From assembly GCF_023573145.1 (NCBI RefSeq), contig NZ_CP097635.1, forward strand, positions 3,051,830 through 3,115,829: DNA of 64,000 nucleotides, given 5' to 3'. The notes beneath the pieces were generated by a model that saw nothing but the letters and a program-made list of their open reading frames with translations, did not search any database and had not been told where the DNA came from. Numbering within the stretch: position 1 is the stretch's first letter; each line of letters starts with the position of its first letter. Shown piece by piece: positions 1 to 9,111 of the stretch. The translations under genes were made by a program, and so were the position numbers. Source of the DNA: Aquincola tertiaricarbonis. Lineage in GTDB: Bacteria > Pseudomonadota > Gammaproteobacteria > Burkholderiales > Burkholderiaceae_C.

Positions 1-354
1 GTAGTCCCACACCGCGCGGGTGAACTCGGGCTGCGCGCCGTCCAGCTGCACCACCCGCGGCTGGAACTCGGCAGTGTCCAGCGCCGCGCGCAGCGTGGCT
101 TCGCTGATGCCGGCGGCCAGCGCGCTGGCGCGGAAGCCGGCCACCCAGCGGGCAAAGCCTTCGCGCTGGGCGGCCTCACCGTCCGCGGGTACCGCACTGG
201 CGGCACCCGGCGCTCTGGCCGGGCCCGGTGCGGGCGACGGCGTTGCTTCGGCCCGGCTGGCGGGCGGCGGGGTGGCGCAGCCTGCCAGCAGGGCGGCGGC
301 GATCAGGCTGCAGACAAGGGGGACAGACGTGGCGACAAGGTGCTTCCGGCTCAT
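1..354 (-). CDS. Lytic murein transglycosylase (MltB-like), lipoprotein, partial
   Basis: The 5' 118 codons of a gene that runs off the left edge. The protein starts MSRKHL, has a hydrophobic signal segment and a lipobox LLAGC at about residues 22-26. An Ala/Pro-rich linker follows, then the start of a transglycosylase domain: a W-V-A-G-F-R block, A-L-A-A-G-I-S-E-A-T-L, and Q-P-E-F-T-R at the edge. These are typical of the MltB/SLT_2 family, which cleaves peptidoglycan glycan strands from the outer or inner membrane surface. The catalytic Glu lies outside the window. No strong ribosome binding site precedes the ATG. Diverges from the chemoreceptor gene. The family call is good, but the subtype (MltB or a paralogue) cannot be decided. 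Confidence 0.82.
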   Translation of the reverse strand, partial: MSRKHLVATSVPLVCSLIAAALLAGCATPPPASRAEATPSPAPGPARAPGAASAVPADGEAAQREGFARWVAGFRASALAAGISEATLRAALDTAEFQPRVVQLDGAQPEFTRAVWDY

Positions 355-515
355 GCGCCGATTGTGGCCGCGCCGTTGCACCACCCCGTGCCGGGCTGGC
401 AACCGCTGGAAAAAGCCGTGTTTCGGCCATTTCCCACTTGACTAATCATTAATGACTAAACCTGGCAGGCCTGCTGCCGATGACACCACCGAGTTGTTTT
501 GATTCCGGAAGCACC
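355..515. promoter_or_regulatory. Divergent intergenic region with an AT-rich core
   Basis: 161 bases between the transglycosylase and chemoreceptor starts. The only AT-rich stretch is 438-460. It contains TTGACT (438-443), which could be a -35 element for the rightward gene, and the perfect 10-base palindrome TCATTAATGA (446-455). No convincing -10 hexamer lies at the right distance, so this marks a likely promoter area rather than a defined promoter. Confidence 0.3.
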
Positions 516-2984
516 ATGTCGGTCCACACCTCTGCTGAAACCCAGGCCTTGCAACAAGCGGAGAGCGCCGACGCGTTGCGCGACGCGCGGGTGGCCAGCG
601 CGCTGATGCGCCACCAGCTGGTGGCGCAGTTCGACCCGCAGGGCCGGGTGATCGATGCGAACGACCGCTTCCTGGGGCTGATGGGCTACTGCCTGAACGA
701 GGTGGTGGGCCAGCACCACCATCTGTTCTGTCCGGCCGCCACGGGCTGCGAGCCGGCCGACGCCGAATTCTGGGAGCCGCTGGCCGCCGGCCGGCCGCAG
801 CAGGGCGAGTACATGCGCAGCAACCGCAGCGGGCGCACCGTGTGGCTGCTGGCCACCTACACGCCGGTGCCGGACGACGAGGGCCGCGTCGAGCGGGTGG
901 TGATGCTGGCCAACGACATCACCGCCGCCAAATTGAAGGCGCTGGAGGACGACGGCCGCGTGGCCGCCATCTCGCGCTCGCAGGGGGTGATCGAGTTCGA
1001 TCTGGCGGGCAACGTGCTCGCGGCCAACGACAACTTCCTGGCGTTGACCGGCTACACCGCCGCCGAGGTGGTGGGCCAGCACCACCGCATGTTCGTGGAA
1101 CCCGAAGAGGCGCAGGGCGGCGCCTACCGCGCCTTCTGGCAGAAGCTGGGCAATGGCCAGTTCGACAGCGGCCAGTACCTGCGGGTGGGCAAGAACGGCA
1201 AACGGGTGTGGCTGCAGGCCAGCTACAACCCCATCCTCGACCTGGACGGCCAGCCCACCAAGGTGGTGAAGTTCTGCACCGACATCTCGCCCGCGCGGCT
1301 GGCGGCGCTGGAGACGCAGGCGCGCCTGTCGGCCGTCTCGGCCAGCAGCGGCATGCTGGAGTTCGACGCCAGCGGCCGCATCCTGCTGGCCAACGACCTG
1401 ATGCTGAAATCGCTGGGCTACGACAGCGCCAGCCTGGTCGGCCAGAGCGAGAGCCTGATCCTCTTCGACGAGACGCGCCGCGACCCCGGCTACATCGAGC
1501 GCTGGCGGCTGCTGCGTGAAGGCCGCACCGTGGCCGACGAGATCCGCCGCCGCGGCGCGGGCGACCGCGAGGTGTGGTTCAGCGCCGCGATGACGCCGGT
1601 GATGGGCCTGGACGGCCAGCTGGCCAAGGTGCTGATGATCGCCCAGGACATCACCGCGGCCAAGCTGGCGCGGCTGGACGCGGCCGGCAAGCTGGGCGCG
1701 ATCGACCGCGCGCAGGCGGTCATCGAGTTCGACCTGACCGGCCATGTGCTGCACGCCAACGAGAACTTCACCGCGCTCACCGGCTACACGCTGGACGAGA
1801 TCCGCGGCCGCCACCACCGCCTGTTCGTGCCCGCGGCCGATGCCGCCTGCGCGGCCTACGAGGCCTTCTGGGAACGGCTGGGCCGCGGCGAGTTCGAGGC
1901 CGGCGAGTACAAGCGCCTGGGCAAGGGTGGCCGCGAGGTGTGGATACGCGCCAGCTACAACCCGATCTTCGACCCGCTGGGCCGGCCGGTGAAGGTGGTG
2001 AAGTTCGCCACCGACGTGACGGCCACCAAGCTGCGCGCGGCCGAGTTCGAGGCCAAGGTGCAGGCCATCGACCTGGGCCAGGCGGTGGTGGAGTTCGACC
2101 TCGACGGCAACGTGCTCACCGCCAACCGCAACTTCCTGGCGGCCATGGGCTACACCCTGCGCGAGATCCAGGGCCAGCACCACAGCATCTTCTGCCCGCC
2201 CGACTATGTGCGGGCGGCCGAGTACCGCGACTTCTGGCTGCGGCTGGGTGAAGGTCAGTTCATCAGCAACCGCTTCCACCGCGTGGGCAAGTACGACCGC
2301 GACGTGTGGATCCAGGCCACCTACAGCCCCATCCGCGACCTCAACGGCCATGTGACGAAGGTGGTCAAGTACGCCTTCGACGTCACCAACGAGGTGATGC
2401 TGGAGCAGCGCATCGCCTGCCAGAGCCAGGAGATGCGCCAGCGCGTGATGACGCTGCTGGAGACCATCGGCCAGATCACCACCCACTCCGCCGTGGCGGG
2501 CGAGATGGCGCAGCAGGCCAGCAGCGCCGCGCAATCGGGTGCCGAGGCGCTGCAGCAGGCGCTGGCGGCCATCGCGGCCATCCAGTCGGGCTCCAACCGG
2601 GTGTCGGAGATCGTGCGCACCATCGGCGACATCGCCGGCCAGACCAATCTGCTGGCCTTCAATGCCGCCATCGAGGCGGCGCGGGCCGGCGAGCACGGCG
2701 TGGGCTTCTCGGTGGTGGCCGGCGAGGTGCGCAAGCTGGCCGAGCGCAGCTCCGCCGCCGCGCGCGAGATCGCGGCGCTGATCGCGCAATCGGCAGTGGA
2801 GGTGGAGCGCGGCGCCGGTGTCAGCGCCAATGCGGCGCGCAGCTTCGACGGCATCCTGGGCAGCGTGCAGCGCACCGGCAGCAGCGTGCAGGCCATCGCC
2901 GGCGCCGCCGAGCAGCAGCGCCAGACGGCGCAGGACGTCACCCGCATCATCCAGGCCCTGTCGGGGCCGGGTGAAGCGGCATGA
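516..2984 (+). CDS. Soluble methyl-accepting chemotaxis protein with five PAS domains
   Basis: An 822-residue cytoplasmic chemoreceptor. No membrane segment or HAMP domain is visible. Five PAS units repeat with a period of about 122 residues (roughly 35-150, 150-272, 272-393, 393-515, 515-637). Four share a GQHH/GRHH-x2-F block and an R-V/L-G-K...V-W-hydrophobic-Q/R-A-S/T-Y-N/S-P-I block; unit 3 has lost the histidine block. The C-terminus (about 640-815) is an MCP signalling hairpin whose tip reads [11 protein letters not shown], where CheA and CheW bind. The start at 516 is preferred to an in-frame ATG at 480 because GGAAG precedes it. It overlaps the next, CheW-like gene by ATGA. Comparable PAS-MCP proteins (Aer, BdlA) sense redox or internal energy state; the ligand here is unknown. 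Confidence 0.9.
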   Translation: MSVHTSAETQALQQAESADALRDARVASALMRHQLVAQFDPQGRVIDANDRFLGLMGYCLNEVVGQHHHLFCPAATGCEPADAEFWEPLAAGRPQQGEYMRSNRSGRTVWLLATYTPVPDDEGRVERVVMLANDITAAKLKALEDDGRVAAISRSQGVIEFDLAGNVLAANDNFLALTGYTAAEVVGQHHRMFVEPEEAQGGAYRAFWQKLGNGQFDSGQYLRVGKNGKRVWLQASYNPILDLDGQPTKVVKFCTDISPARLAALETQARLSAVSASSGMLEFDASGRILLANDLMLKSLGYDSASLVGQSESLILFDETRRDPGYIERWRLLREGRTVADEIRRRGAGDREVWFSAAMTPVMGLDGQLAKVLMIAQDITAAKLARLDAAGKLGAIDRAQAVIEFDLTGHVLHANENFTALTGYTLDEIRGRHHRLFVPAADAACAAYEAFWERLGRGEFEAGEYKRLGKGGREVWIRASYNPIFDPLGRPVKVVKFATDVTATKLRAAEFEAKVQAIDLGQAVVEFDLDGNVLTANRNFLAAMGYTLREIQGQHHSIFCPPDYVRAAEYRDFWLRLGEGQFISNRFHRVGKYDRDVWIQATYSPIRDLNGHVTKVVKYAFDVTNEVMLEQRIACQSQEMRQRVMTLLETIGQITTHSAVAGEMAQQASSAAQSGAEALQQALAAIAAIQSGSNRVSEIVRTIGDIAGQTNLLAFNAAIEAARAGEHGVGFSVVAGEVRKLAERSSAAAREIAALIAQSAVEVERGAGVSANAARSFDGILGSVQRTGSSVQAIAGAAEQQRQTAQDVTRIIQALSGPGEAA

Positions 2985-4465
2985 ACGGCGGCAGCGCACC
3001 AGCGCGCTACGGCAGCTTCTCGCTGGGCGCACTGCGGCTGGCGCTGCCGATGACGGCGCTGCGCGAGGTGCTGCCGCTGGGCCCGCTCGCCGCGCTGCCC
3101 TGCCAGGTGCCGGGGCTGCTGGGCGGCATCGACCTGCGCGGCCGCACGGTGCCTGTGATGGACCTGCGCGGCATGCTGGGCCAGGCCGTCACGCCCAGCC
3201 CGCAAGGCGCCTGCGTGGTGGTGATGGCGCACGACCGGCCCTGCGGCACGCGCGGCCTGCTGGGGCTGCTGGCCGACCGCGTGGACAGCGTGTTCTCGGC
3301 CCGGCCCGAGGCCGCCTCGCCGATGGAGGCCGGCTGCGACACGCCGCTGATCTTCAGCCACTGCATCACCGCCGACGACGGCCAGCGCTGCAGCGTGCTT
3401 CAACCCGACGTGCTGGCCGCGCTGTCGGGCGCGCCGGTGGTGGCCGAGGCCGCCGGCCCGGCCGGCACCGAGCACGGCGGCCGGCCGGTGCCCACGCTGC
3501 TGCTGCGATGCGACAAGCTGCTGATGGCCATCGACGCGGTGGCCGTGCAGTCCACCCTCGCCGACCCGCAGCTCGACACCCGCACCGCGCTGGCCCAGGG
3601 CCATTGCCGTGGCATGGCCGCCAGCACCCTGGGCGCGGTGCCGGCGGTGGACCTGCTGGCCGTGGTGGGCCTGGCGGCCGGCGCGCACCGGCAGCCGCCG
3701 CAGGCGGTGGTGGTGCAACTGCCCACCGGGGCCGTGGCGCTGATGGTGGACGAGGTGATGGACATGATCGACCGCCCGCCCGGCGCGATGGTGCCGCTGC
3801 CCGCGCTGGCGCTGCCTGCGCCCTCGCTGTTCCACGGCGTGATGCAGGCGCCGGACTCGCTGCCCGGCACGCCGGTGATGCTGCTGTCCATCGACGCGCT
3901 GCGGGCCCACGACGAACTGCTGCGCATCGCGGCGGCGGGGCGACCACCGGCGCCGCCCGCCGCTGCTTCGCCCACCGGCGCCACGGGCCGTCAGGGCGAT
4001 GGCCCGGCCGACGAACACGCGGCGTCAGCGGCCAGCGGCCCGCTGACGGCGGCCGATGCCCGCGGGCGCATGCTGGTCACCTTCGTGCTGGGCGCCGAAA
4101 CGGCCACACCGCTGGACCAGGTGCGCGAGATCCTGTGCTACACGCCCGACCTGGCCCGCTTTGCCGGCATCGGCCCGATGCTGGGCGTGACGCTGCACCG
4201 CGGCCGCGCCATCCCGGTGATGTGCCTGAGCCGCCTGACCGGCGGTCCGCCGCCCGAGGTGACGCCGGCCGCCAGCGTGCTGGTGGTGGAGGTGGCGGGC
4301 GCCCCGGTGGGCTTCGCGGTGCCGGCCCTGGCCGCCATCGAACGCGCCCGCTGGGAGCCCGGCAAGCCGCGCCGCTCGATGGTGCTGGTGGGCGACGGCG
4401 AGACCGAACGCATGCTGCCGCTGATCGACCTGCAGCAGATGGCGCAGGCGCTTAAAAGTGCCTGA
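2981..4465 (+). CDS. Multi-CheW-domain coupling protein
   Basis: 494 residues, starting inside the ATGA overlap with the chemoreceptor, so probably translationally coupled. At least two and probably three CheW-like units are visible. The first (about 8-130) has [11 protein letters not shown] followed by [19 protein letters not shown] middle, less conserved one (about 165-310) includes [16 protein letters not shown]. The third (about 360-490) has [12 protein letters not shown] and [10 protein letters not shown]. CheW domains link chemoreceptor tips to the CheA kinase. Proline- and alanine-rich linkers separate the units. No CheA, CheR or CheB lies nearby, so the pair presumably feeds a pathway encoded elsewhere. 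Confidence 0.85.
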   Translation: MNGGSAPARYGSFSLGALRLALPMTALREVLPLGPLAALPCQVPGLLGGIDLRGRTVPVMDLRGMLGQAVTPSPQGACVVVMAHDRPCGTRGLLGLLADRVDSVFSARPEAASPMEAGCDTPLIFSHCITADDGQRCSVLQPDVLAALSGAPVVAEAAGPAGTEHGGRPVPTLLLRCDKLLMAIDAVAVQSTLADPQLDTRTALAQGHCRGMAASTLGAVPAVDLLAVVGLAAGAHRQPPQAVVVQLPTGAVALMVDEVMDMIDRPPGAMVPLPALALPAPSLFHGVMQAPDSLPGTPVMLLSIDALRAHDELLRIAAAGRPPAPPAAASPTGATGRQGDGPADEHAASAASGPLTAADARGRMLVTFVLGAETATPLDQVREILCYTPDLARFAGIGPMLGVTLHRGRAIPVMCLSRLTGGPPPEVTPAASVLVVEVAGAPVGFAVPALAAIERARWEPGKPRRSMVLVGDGETERMLPLIDLQQMAQALKSA

Positions 4466-4475
4466 GCGCGTGGGG

Positions 4476-4778
4476 TCAGTCCTCTTCGCCCGGCACCCCG
4501 AAACGGGCCTCGAACGCTTCCAGGAAGGCCTGTGACGCGCTGAGCGTCAGCGTCACCGTGTGCCAGCCGCCCTCGTCCTGCTGCTGCAGGTCGTGGTCCC
4601 AGTCGCCGCCTTCGTCCACCGGGCCGTGGCTGTGCGCAAACGCCTGCCAGGCCCAGTCCAGCACCTGCTGCACCTCGGCCTGCACGGCGGCCTGCTGGTC
4701 GGCCCGGGTGGAGGCCATGGCCTCCAGCGTGTGGATGCCGTCGGTGCTGTCGCTGAGGTCGAAGATCAGGTAGTTCAC
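4476..4778 (-). CDS. Small conserved-looking hypothetical protein
   Basis: 100 residues from a GTG start reading V-N-Y-L-I-F-D-L-S-D-S-T-D-G. The frame stays open upstream to 4934, but the sequence there has no coding character, so the GTG is preferred. The protein is acidic, with no signal peptide or membrane segment. It has a helical centre (A-D-Q-Q-A-A-V-Q-A-E-V-Q-Q-V-L-D-W-A-W) and a C-terminal alpha/beta-like part. It is convergent with the CheW-like gene, with 10 bases between the stops. I do not recognise the family. Codon usage fits a real gene. Confidence 0.6.
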   Translation of the reverse strand: MNYLIFDLSDSTDGIHTLEAMASTRADQQAAVQAEVQQVLDWAWQAFAHSHGPVDEGGDWDHDLQQQDEGGWHTVTLTLSASQAFLEAFEARFGVPGEED

Positions 4779-4834
4779 GGTGTGTCGTGGCGTGGTGTAA
4801 GGCCATGGTAGCGAGGCCGGCACGGGCAGCTTAT

Positions 4835-4854
4835 AGTTGCGAATCGTTCTCACT
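4835..4854 (+). promoter_or_regulatory. Candidate Fur box
   Basis: The stretch around TTGCGAATCGTTCTCA resembles the A/T-rich 7-1-7 dyad bound by the ferric uptake regulator (GAAT...ATTC-like core with TTCTCA on the right). It lies 38-57 bases before the start of the DUF3649 gene, next to TTATAG (4831-4836), which could be a -10 element. The downstream genes are of an iron-uptake type, which supports the reading. Matched by eye only. Confidence 0.5.
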
Positions 4855-4891
4855 CCGCTGCTGTGCCATCGCTTTCCAGCAGCCCCACCAG

Positions 4892-5191
4892 ATGGCACAC
4901 GCACGCCCGCACGGGCCGCTCCACATCGCTTCACGCCTGCTGGCCGCTCTGGGCGGCAGCTATGCCTTCACCTATGGCGCCTGCGCGCTGGGCATCGTGC
5001 TGCTGGTGCACGGCGGCATGGGCTTTGAAGAAGCGGAGAAGCTCGTCTTCCTGCTCGCCTTTGTCCTGTTCCTGGGCCTCTTCTGCTGGGCGTTTGCGGC
5101 CCGGCGGCTGCGGGTGCTGTGGGCCGTGCTGCTGGGCGGCGCGGCATGCAGCACGGCGGCCGCCTGGTGGCTGGCCCGCACCCTGGCCTGA
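4892..5191 (+). CDS. DUF3649 family inner-membrane protein
   Basis: 99 residues beginning MAHARPHG, with three membrane segments (about 20-42, 48-68, 72-94). It resembles the small DUF3649 proteins that precede a PepSY-domain protein and a DUF3325 protein in siderophore-uptake loci of Proteobacteria. The frame is open further upstream to 4787, but that start would place the candidate Fur box inside the gene, so the ATG at 4892 is preferred. It is 18 bases from the PepSY gene. The exact role is unknown; by association it helps iron uptake, probably reduction or release of siderophore iron at the inner membrane. Confidence 0.75.
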   Translation: MAHARPHGPLHIASRLLAALGGSYAFTYGACALGIVLLVHGGMGFEEAEKLVFLLAFVLFLGLFCWAFAARRLRVLWAVLLGGAACSTAAAWWLARTLA

Positions 5192-5209
5192 TCATCCGGA
5201 GCCGCCGCC

Positions 5210-6928
5210 ATGTTCTCCACCTTCCGCCAATCGATGGCCTGGCTGCACACCTGGCTCGGCCTGGTGCTGGGCTTCGTGCTGATGGCCGTGTTCTTCTTCG
5301 GCTCGCTCTCGGTGTATGACCGCGAGATCGACCGCTGGGCCCTCCCGGCCACCCGCTTCGAGCCGCAGCCGATGCCGTCCTTCGACCGCCTGCTGGAGCC
5401 GGCCTTCCGCCGCCTGCAGCCCACGGCGCTGACGATGGAAGAGGCCCGCAGCCGCAGCACCGGCGCCCTGCCGGCCACGCTGCCGCTGCATGAATGGGGC
5501 GCCTACACCACGCACCGCGACCCGGTGCTCACGGTGTGGTCGGGCTTCGAGGTGCCGAACCCGAAGAACGCCCACGACGACCATGTGTACGTGGTGGGCA
5601 CCGTCGACCCGCGCACCGGCCAGGCCCTGCCCGACGACCGTCTGAAGCTGGGCAGCCAGTTCTTCTATCCGATGCACTACAGCCTGCACCTGCACTGGAA
5701 GGACCTGGGCGCCTGGATCGTGGGCCTGGCGGCGATGGTGATGCTGGCCGCGCTGGTGAGCGGCGTGGTGATGCACCGGCGCCTGTTCCGCGAGCTGTTC
5801 ACCTTCCGGCCGCGCAAGCACACGCAGCGCAGCGCGCTCGACCTGCACAACCTGACCGGCGTCGTGGCCCTGCCCTTCCACTTCATGTTCGCGCTGTCGG
5901 GGCTCATCATCTTCGCGGCCATGTACTTTCCGATCGGCAGCACGCTGCTGCAGCCGCTGCACGACGCCCATGCCAAGGCCGAGGCCGCCCGCACCGGCCT
6001 GCCTGACGAGGCGGCCGGCATACCGGCGCCGCTGGCGTCGGTGGATGCGATGGTGGCCGAAGCCCAGCGCCGCTGGGCCGCCCGCGGCATGGCCGGCGAG
6101 GTGGGCATGCTCACCGTGCACCACGTGGGCGACGCCAACGCCACCGTCAGCGTGTACCGCGCGGGCACCGACCGGGTGACGCTGACCGGTGAAGGCATCC
6201 ACTTCAAGGGCCCCACCGGCGAAGTGATCCGTGAGGACGAACCGCCCGCGATGGTGGACGGCATCAACAACTTCATCACCGGCCTGCACCTGCAGCACTT
6301 CCGCCACTGGCTGCTGCGGGTGCTGTACTTCGCAGGCGGGCTGGCGGGTTGCGTGTGCATCGCCACCGGCTTCGTCTTCTTCGTGGAAAAGCGCAAGAAG
6401 CAGCATGCCGCCAAGGGCCAGGCCGGCAGCCGCGTGGTGGATGCGCTGGCCGTGACCACCGTCACCGGCATGCTGGCGGCCACTGCTGCCGTGCTGGTGG
6501 CCAACCGCCTGCTGCCCGAGGCCCTGCCGGCCCGCGGCGACTGGGAAGAAGGCCTCTTCTGGGCCGCCTGGGCGCTGGCCTTCTGCCACGCCTGGTGGCG
6601 CACGGCGCCGGTGCGCCAGGCCCGCATCGCGCCGGCCTGGGCCGAGCAGTGCGTGGCCATCGCCGTGCTGGCCGTGGCCGCCGTGCTGCTCAATGCGCTG
6701 ACCACCGGCGACCACCTGGTCAAGACGCTGGCCGAGGGCTACTGGCCGGTGGCCGGCGTCGACCTGGTGCTGCTGGCCACCGCCGCGCTGGCGGCCGGCG
6801 CCGCGCGGCACCTGCGCCGGCGCGCGCGGGCGGCGGTGCCGGCCGGGGCCGAGGCGGTGCCCGCCGGGGCCGAGGCGGTGCCAGTGGGCACCGGCGCCAC
6901 CCCGATGCCGGAGGCCGGCCATGCCTGA
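5210..6928 (+). CDS. PepSY-associated membrane protein of an iron-uptake operon
   Basis: 572 residues. An N-terminal membrane helix (about 14-33) is followed by a periplasmic PepSY-like part and a helix at about 165-187 with H-Y-S-L-H-L-H just before it. A conserved block L-D-L-H-N-L-T-G-V-V-A-L-P-F-H leads into a helix at about 220-243. A second periplasmic region ends in G-L-H-L-Q-H-F, and five further helices follow. Histidines next to helices are typical of this family, which includes siderophore-iron reductases such as FoxB/PiuB/FhuF-like partners. The C-terminus has a short AGAEAVP tandem repeat. It overlaps the DUF3325 gene by 8 bases. The role in reductive iron release is inferred from family and neighbours. 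Confidence 0.82.
   Translation: MFSTFRQSMAWLHTWLGLVLGFVLMAVFFFGSLSVYDREIDRWALPATRFEPQPMPSFDRLLEPAFRRLQPTALTMEEARSRSTGALPATLPLHEWGAYTTHRDPVLTVWSGFEVPNPKNAHDDHVYVVGTVDPRTGQALPDDRLKLGSQFFYPMHYSLHLHWKDLGAWIVGLAAMVMLAALVSGVVMHRRLFRELFTFRPRKHTQRSALDLHNLTGVVALPFHFMFALSGLIIFAAMYFPIGSTLLQPLHDAHAKAEAARTGLPDEAAGIPAPLASVDAMVAEAQRRWAARGMAGEVGMLTVHHVGDANATVSVYRAGTDRVTLTGEGIHFKGPTGEVIREDEPPAMVDGINNFITGLHLQHFRHWLLRVLYFAGGLAGCVCIATGFVFFVEKRKKQHAAKGQAGSRVVDALAVTTVTGMLAATAAVLVANRLLPEALPARGDWEEGLFWAAWALAFCHAWWRTAPVRQARIAPAWAEQCVAIAVLAVAAVLLNALTTGDHLVKTLAEGYWPVAGVDLVLLATAALAAGAARHLRRRARAAVPAGAEAVPAGAEAVPVGTGATPMPEAGHA
6833..6874 (+). repeat. 21-bp tandem repeat, two copies plus a partial copy
   Basis: Two near-identical 21-base units (one mismatch) encode repeated A-V-P-A-G-A-E at the cytoplasmic C-terminus of the PepSY protein. 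A partial third unit follows (6875-6882). This is probably a slippage-prone linker; because the unit is a multiple of three, copy change would keep the frame. Confidence 0.7.
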
Positions 6929-7232
6929 GTCCGCACTGCTGGCTGGCGCGCTGCTGTGCAGCTTCATCGGCCTGGGCTGGCTGGCGCTGGCGATGGAGGC
7001 GCACTGGCAACAGGTGCGGCCCACGCCGGCCCCTGCAGCGGGCACCGCCCGCCTGCTGCGCACGCTGGGCGCGCTGGCGCTCGCCGCTTCACTGGCCCTG
7101 TGCCTGGCCGCCGACCACCCGTCGATGGCCGCGCTGGTGTGGGTGATGTCCCTGGCCGTGGCGGCGCTCAGCCTGGCCCTGCTGCTGGCCTGGCGGCCGC
7201 GGTGGGTGGGGTGGTTGGCCGGGCCGGGGTAG
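6921..7232 (+). CDS. DUF3325 family membrane protein
   Basis: 103 residues with three predicted helices (about 4-25, 47-65, 70-93). It is the usual third member after DUF3649 and PepSY in iron-uptake operons. It begins 8 bases before the PepSY stop and would be translationally coupled to it. Its last 65 bases overlap the end of the convergent protease gene on the other strand, which is unusual (see findings). Function is unknown beyond the operon association. Confidence 0.72.
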   Translation: MPESALLAGALLCSFIGLGWLALAMEAHWQQVRPTPAPAAGTARLLRTLGALALAASLALCLAADHPSMAALVWVMSLAVAALSLALLLAWRPRWVGWLAGPG

Positions 7233-9009
7233 GCATCGTCGTGCAGGCCCAGGAGTTCGCGCGCGTGACCGAGGTGGGCCGAAGGGGGCTCGCGCGGCGT
7301 GGCCAGGCCAGCATGCCCAGCCCCGCCAGCAGCAAGGCCCAGCCAGCAGGCTCCGGCACCGCCTGCAGCACACGCGTGGCAGACCAGTGCAACGTCACAT
7401 CGGCGGGACCGTCGGCCGCCGTGTCGGCAAAGGTGGCCATGCGGCGTTCGGCTGAGCCCTCGTCCAGTCCGTCCTGCGAGGCCAGCAGCAGACCCAGGGT
7501 CAGGGTGCCGGTGCTGTCGTGGTTGTCGAAGCCCGACAGCCACAAGTCCTGCACCGGCCGATCGAACACATAGAAGCCGGGCGCACCCTGCGCTTCGATG
7601 AAAGCCACCGGCTGCTTGACACCCAGGCCGCCATCGAAGAACTGGAGCTGCGACACGCGCACGTTCTCGTCGAACGTGATGCCGGTGATGAAGGCACCGC
7701 TGGACAGCGTCAGGTGATGGTCGTATTGACCGTTGAAGGCGACCCAGGCCAGGCTGTCCAGGTAAGCGCCAGGCAGCACGAACACGCCCGTCACCTGCGC
7801 CAGCACCACCGGCCCCGGAGGCTGCGGGCCGATGACGCCCCGTGTTTCCTCGCTGGCAAAGCGCGGCAGCCACGACACGCTGCCCGCGTCTGCCTGCGTC
7901 AGGCCCTGGTACAGGCCCATCGTCTGCCGGGCCGTTTGCAGGGGGGCGTAGTCGGGCGCCACGAAGCCGACATGCCGGCCTGTCAGCGCAACGGTGTCCT
8001 CGTTTCCTTCGTGCCACACGTAGCTGACCAGACCACGCAGCACCGGCTGGCCGCTGGCGGTGAAGCTGAAGATGCCACCTCCACTGTCGCCCGCGTAGTT
8101 GGTCGCACCGCCCAGCCGCAGTTCATTGGCGTACAGGTACGGCGGCACCGGAACACCCGCAGCACTGTTGGGAAGCGGCGTGCTGGCAATCTGGCGGGCC
8201 ACCGCGTACTCCACCAGCAGCAAGTTGCCGACGGGGTGTGCCAGAACGGCGCCGCCGCGGGTATCGAACAGGCTCCAGTTTTGCGTCAGCACCGCAGCAT
8301 GGCTGGAGGCGCCCACCTGGTAGGCCAGGTAGGTGTTGGCCGGCACGGCCTGCGTGACGCCAGGCGGCGGCTTGTAGGGCACCGGCGTGGTGTCGATGCC
8401 CGGCGTGCCGGCCAGCACGGCCATCGCGGGCGCCAGCGCGCCGCGGCTCAGGCCGACGGCCGCCAGGGCCCAGTCACGCTCGCCGAGATAGGGGTTGTGG
8501 GTGATGTAGGCCAGCACCCGGCCACCCGCGCTGGCGCCTGTGCCGAGCCGGCTGGAGATGCGGCCACCGGCCCCGACGACTTTTTCCACCAGCCGATCAC
8601 CGTCACCCTGCGCCACGGTATAGCCGGTGCCCAGTCCGCTGCCGAAGTTGACGATCTCGCCGTTGACGGTTTTCCGATGCAGCGAAGGTGCCAAGCAATG
8701 GGCCGCAGTCAACACCGAGCCGCTGCTCAGCGCGGTGCCTGAGCACGGTGTGGAGGCGTAGAACGGCTGGCCATTCATGCCGATGAAATTGCCATTGCCA
8801 TTGCCGCCGGCCACCACCACACCGCCCCCAAACATGCGGTCGGTGGAACCGAGTTGCGCCATGGCGGCCGTGAGCTCTTCGGCCGACAGATCATCCACCA
8901 GCGGACCGACCGCCTTGGCCACGCCTGTGTGCAGCAACAAGGCGGCCAGCGCAGCCTGGGCCGCGGAGCGCAGCTTCCCGCGTTGCCCCTTCATCCGTTG
9001 CGCCGTCAT
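7168..9009 (-). CDS. Secreted trypsin-like serine protease with PEP-CTERM anchor and an extra tail
   Basis: 613 residues. An N-terminal signal peptide ends near AKA (about residue 33). A chymotrypsin-fold domain shows the full triad: H104 in L-T-A-A-H-C, D179 in E-R-D-W-A-L, and S309 in G-D-S-G-G. A C-terminal beta-rich region precedes a PEP-CTERM signal (V-P-E-P at 551-554, hydrophobic helix, then W-P-R-R at 569-572), which would be recognised by an exosortase and attach the protein to the cell surface. Such proteins normally stop a few residues after the arginines; this frame continues about 40 Pro/Thr/Ala-rich residues into the convergent DUF3325 gene. The start at 9009 is supported by AAGGA seven bases upstream. 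Confidence 0.85.
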   Translation of the reverse strand: MTAQRMKGQRGKLRSAAQAALAALLLHTGVAKAVGPLVDDLSAEELTAAMAQLGSTDRMFGGGVVVAGGNGNGNFIGMNGQPFYASTPCSGTALSSGSVLTAAHCLAPSLHRKTVNGEIVNFGSGLGTGYTVAQGDGDRLVEKVVGAGGRISSRLGTGASAGGRVLAYITHNPYLGERDWALAAVGLSRGALAPAMAVLAGTPGIDTTPVPYKPPPGVTQAVPANTYLAYQVGASSHAAVLTQNWSLFDTRGGAVLAHPVGNLLLVEYAVARQIASTPLPNSAAGVPVPPYLYANELRLGGATNYAGDSGGGIFSFTASGQPVLRGLVSYVWHEGNEDTVALTGRHVGFVAPDYAPLQTARQTMGLYQGLTQADAGSVSWLPRFASEETRGVIGPQPPGPVVLAQVTGVFVLPGAYLDSLAWVAFNGQYDHHLTLSSGAFITGITFDENVRVSQLQFFDGGLGVKQPVAFIEAQGAPGFYVFDRPVQDLWLSGFDNHDSTGTLTLGLLLASQDGLDEGSAERRMATFADTAADGPADVTLHWSATRVLQAVPEPAGWALLLAGLGMLAWPRRASPLRPTSVTRANSWACTTMPTPARPTTPPTAAARPAAGPG

Positions 9010-9081
9010 GAACGATCCTTCTCATGGTTTACAGCGCCGGCCATTTTGGGAGCTTGCGGCGACGAGAGCCCCCCCTAACCT

Positions 9082-9101
9082 GCAAGCGCGGCAGCGCTTG
9101 C
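9082..9101 (-). terminator. GC-rich hairpin after the GlcG-like gene
   Basis: A perfect 8-base stem GCAAGCGC/GCGCTTGC with a 4-base loop lies 11 bases beyond the GlcG-like stop. There is no T-run on the minus strand after it, so it may be a weak intrinsic terminator or a pause site. Confidence 0.45.
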
Positions 9102-9111
9102 CAGCCTGGCC

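Noticed and set aside
20..445. 141-codon plus-strand frame
   Set aside because: Antisense to the transglycosylase gene, which has a clear lipobox and family motifs.
456..3032. 858-codon open frame on the minus strand
   Set aside because: Lies antisense to the chemoreceptor; composition is the Arg/His/Gly-rich pattern of a GC-rich shadow frame, with no domain.
5192..8017. 941-codon minus-strand frame
   Set aside because: Spans several real genes on both strands without any recognisable domain; shadow.
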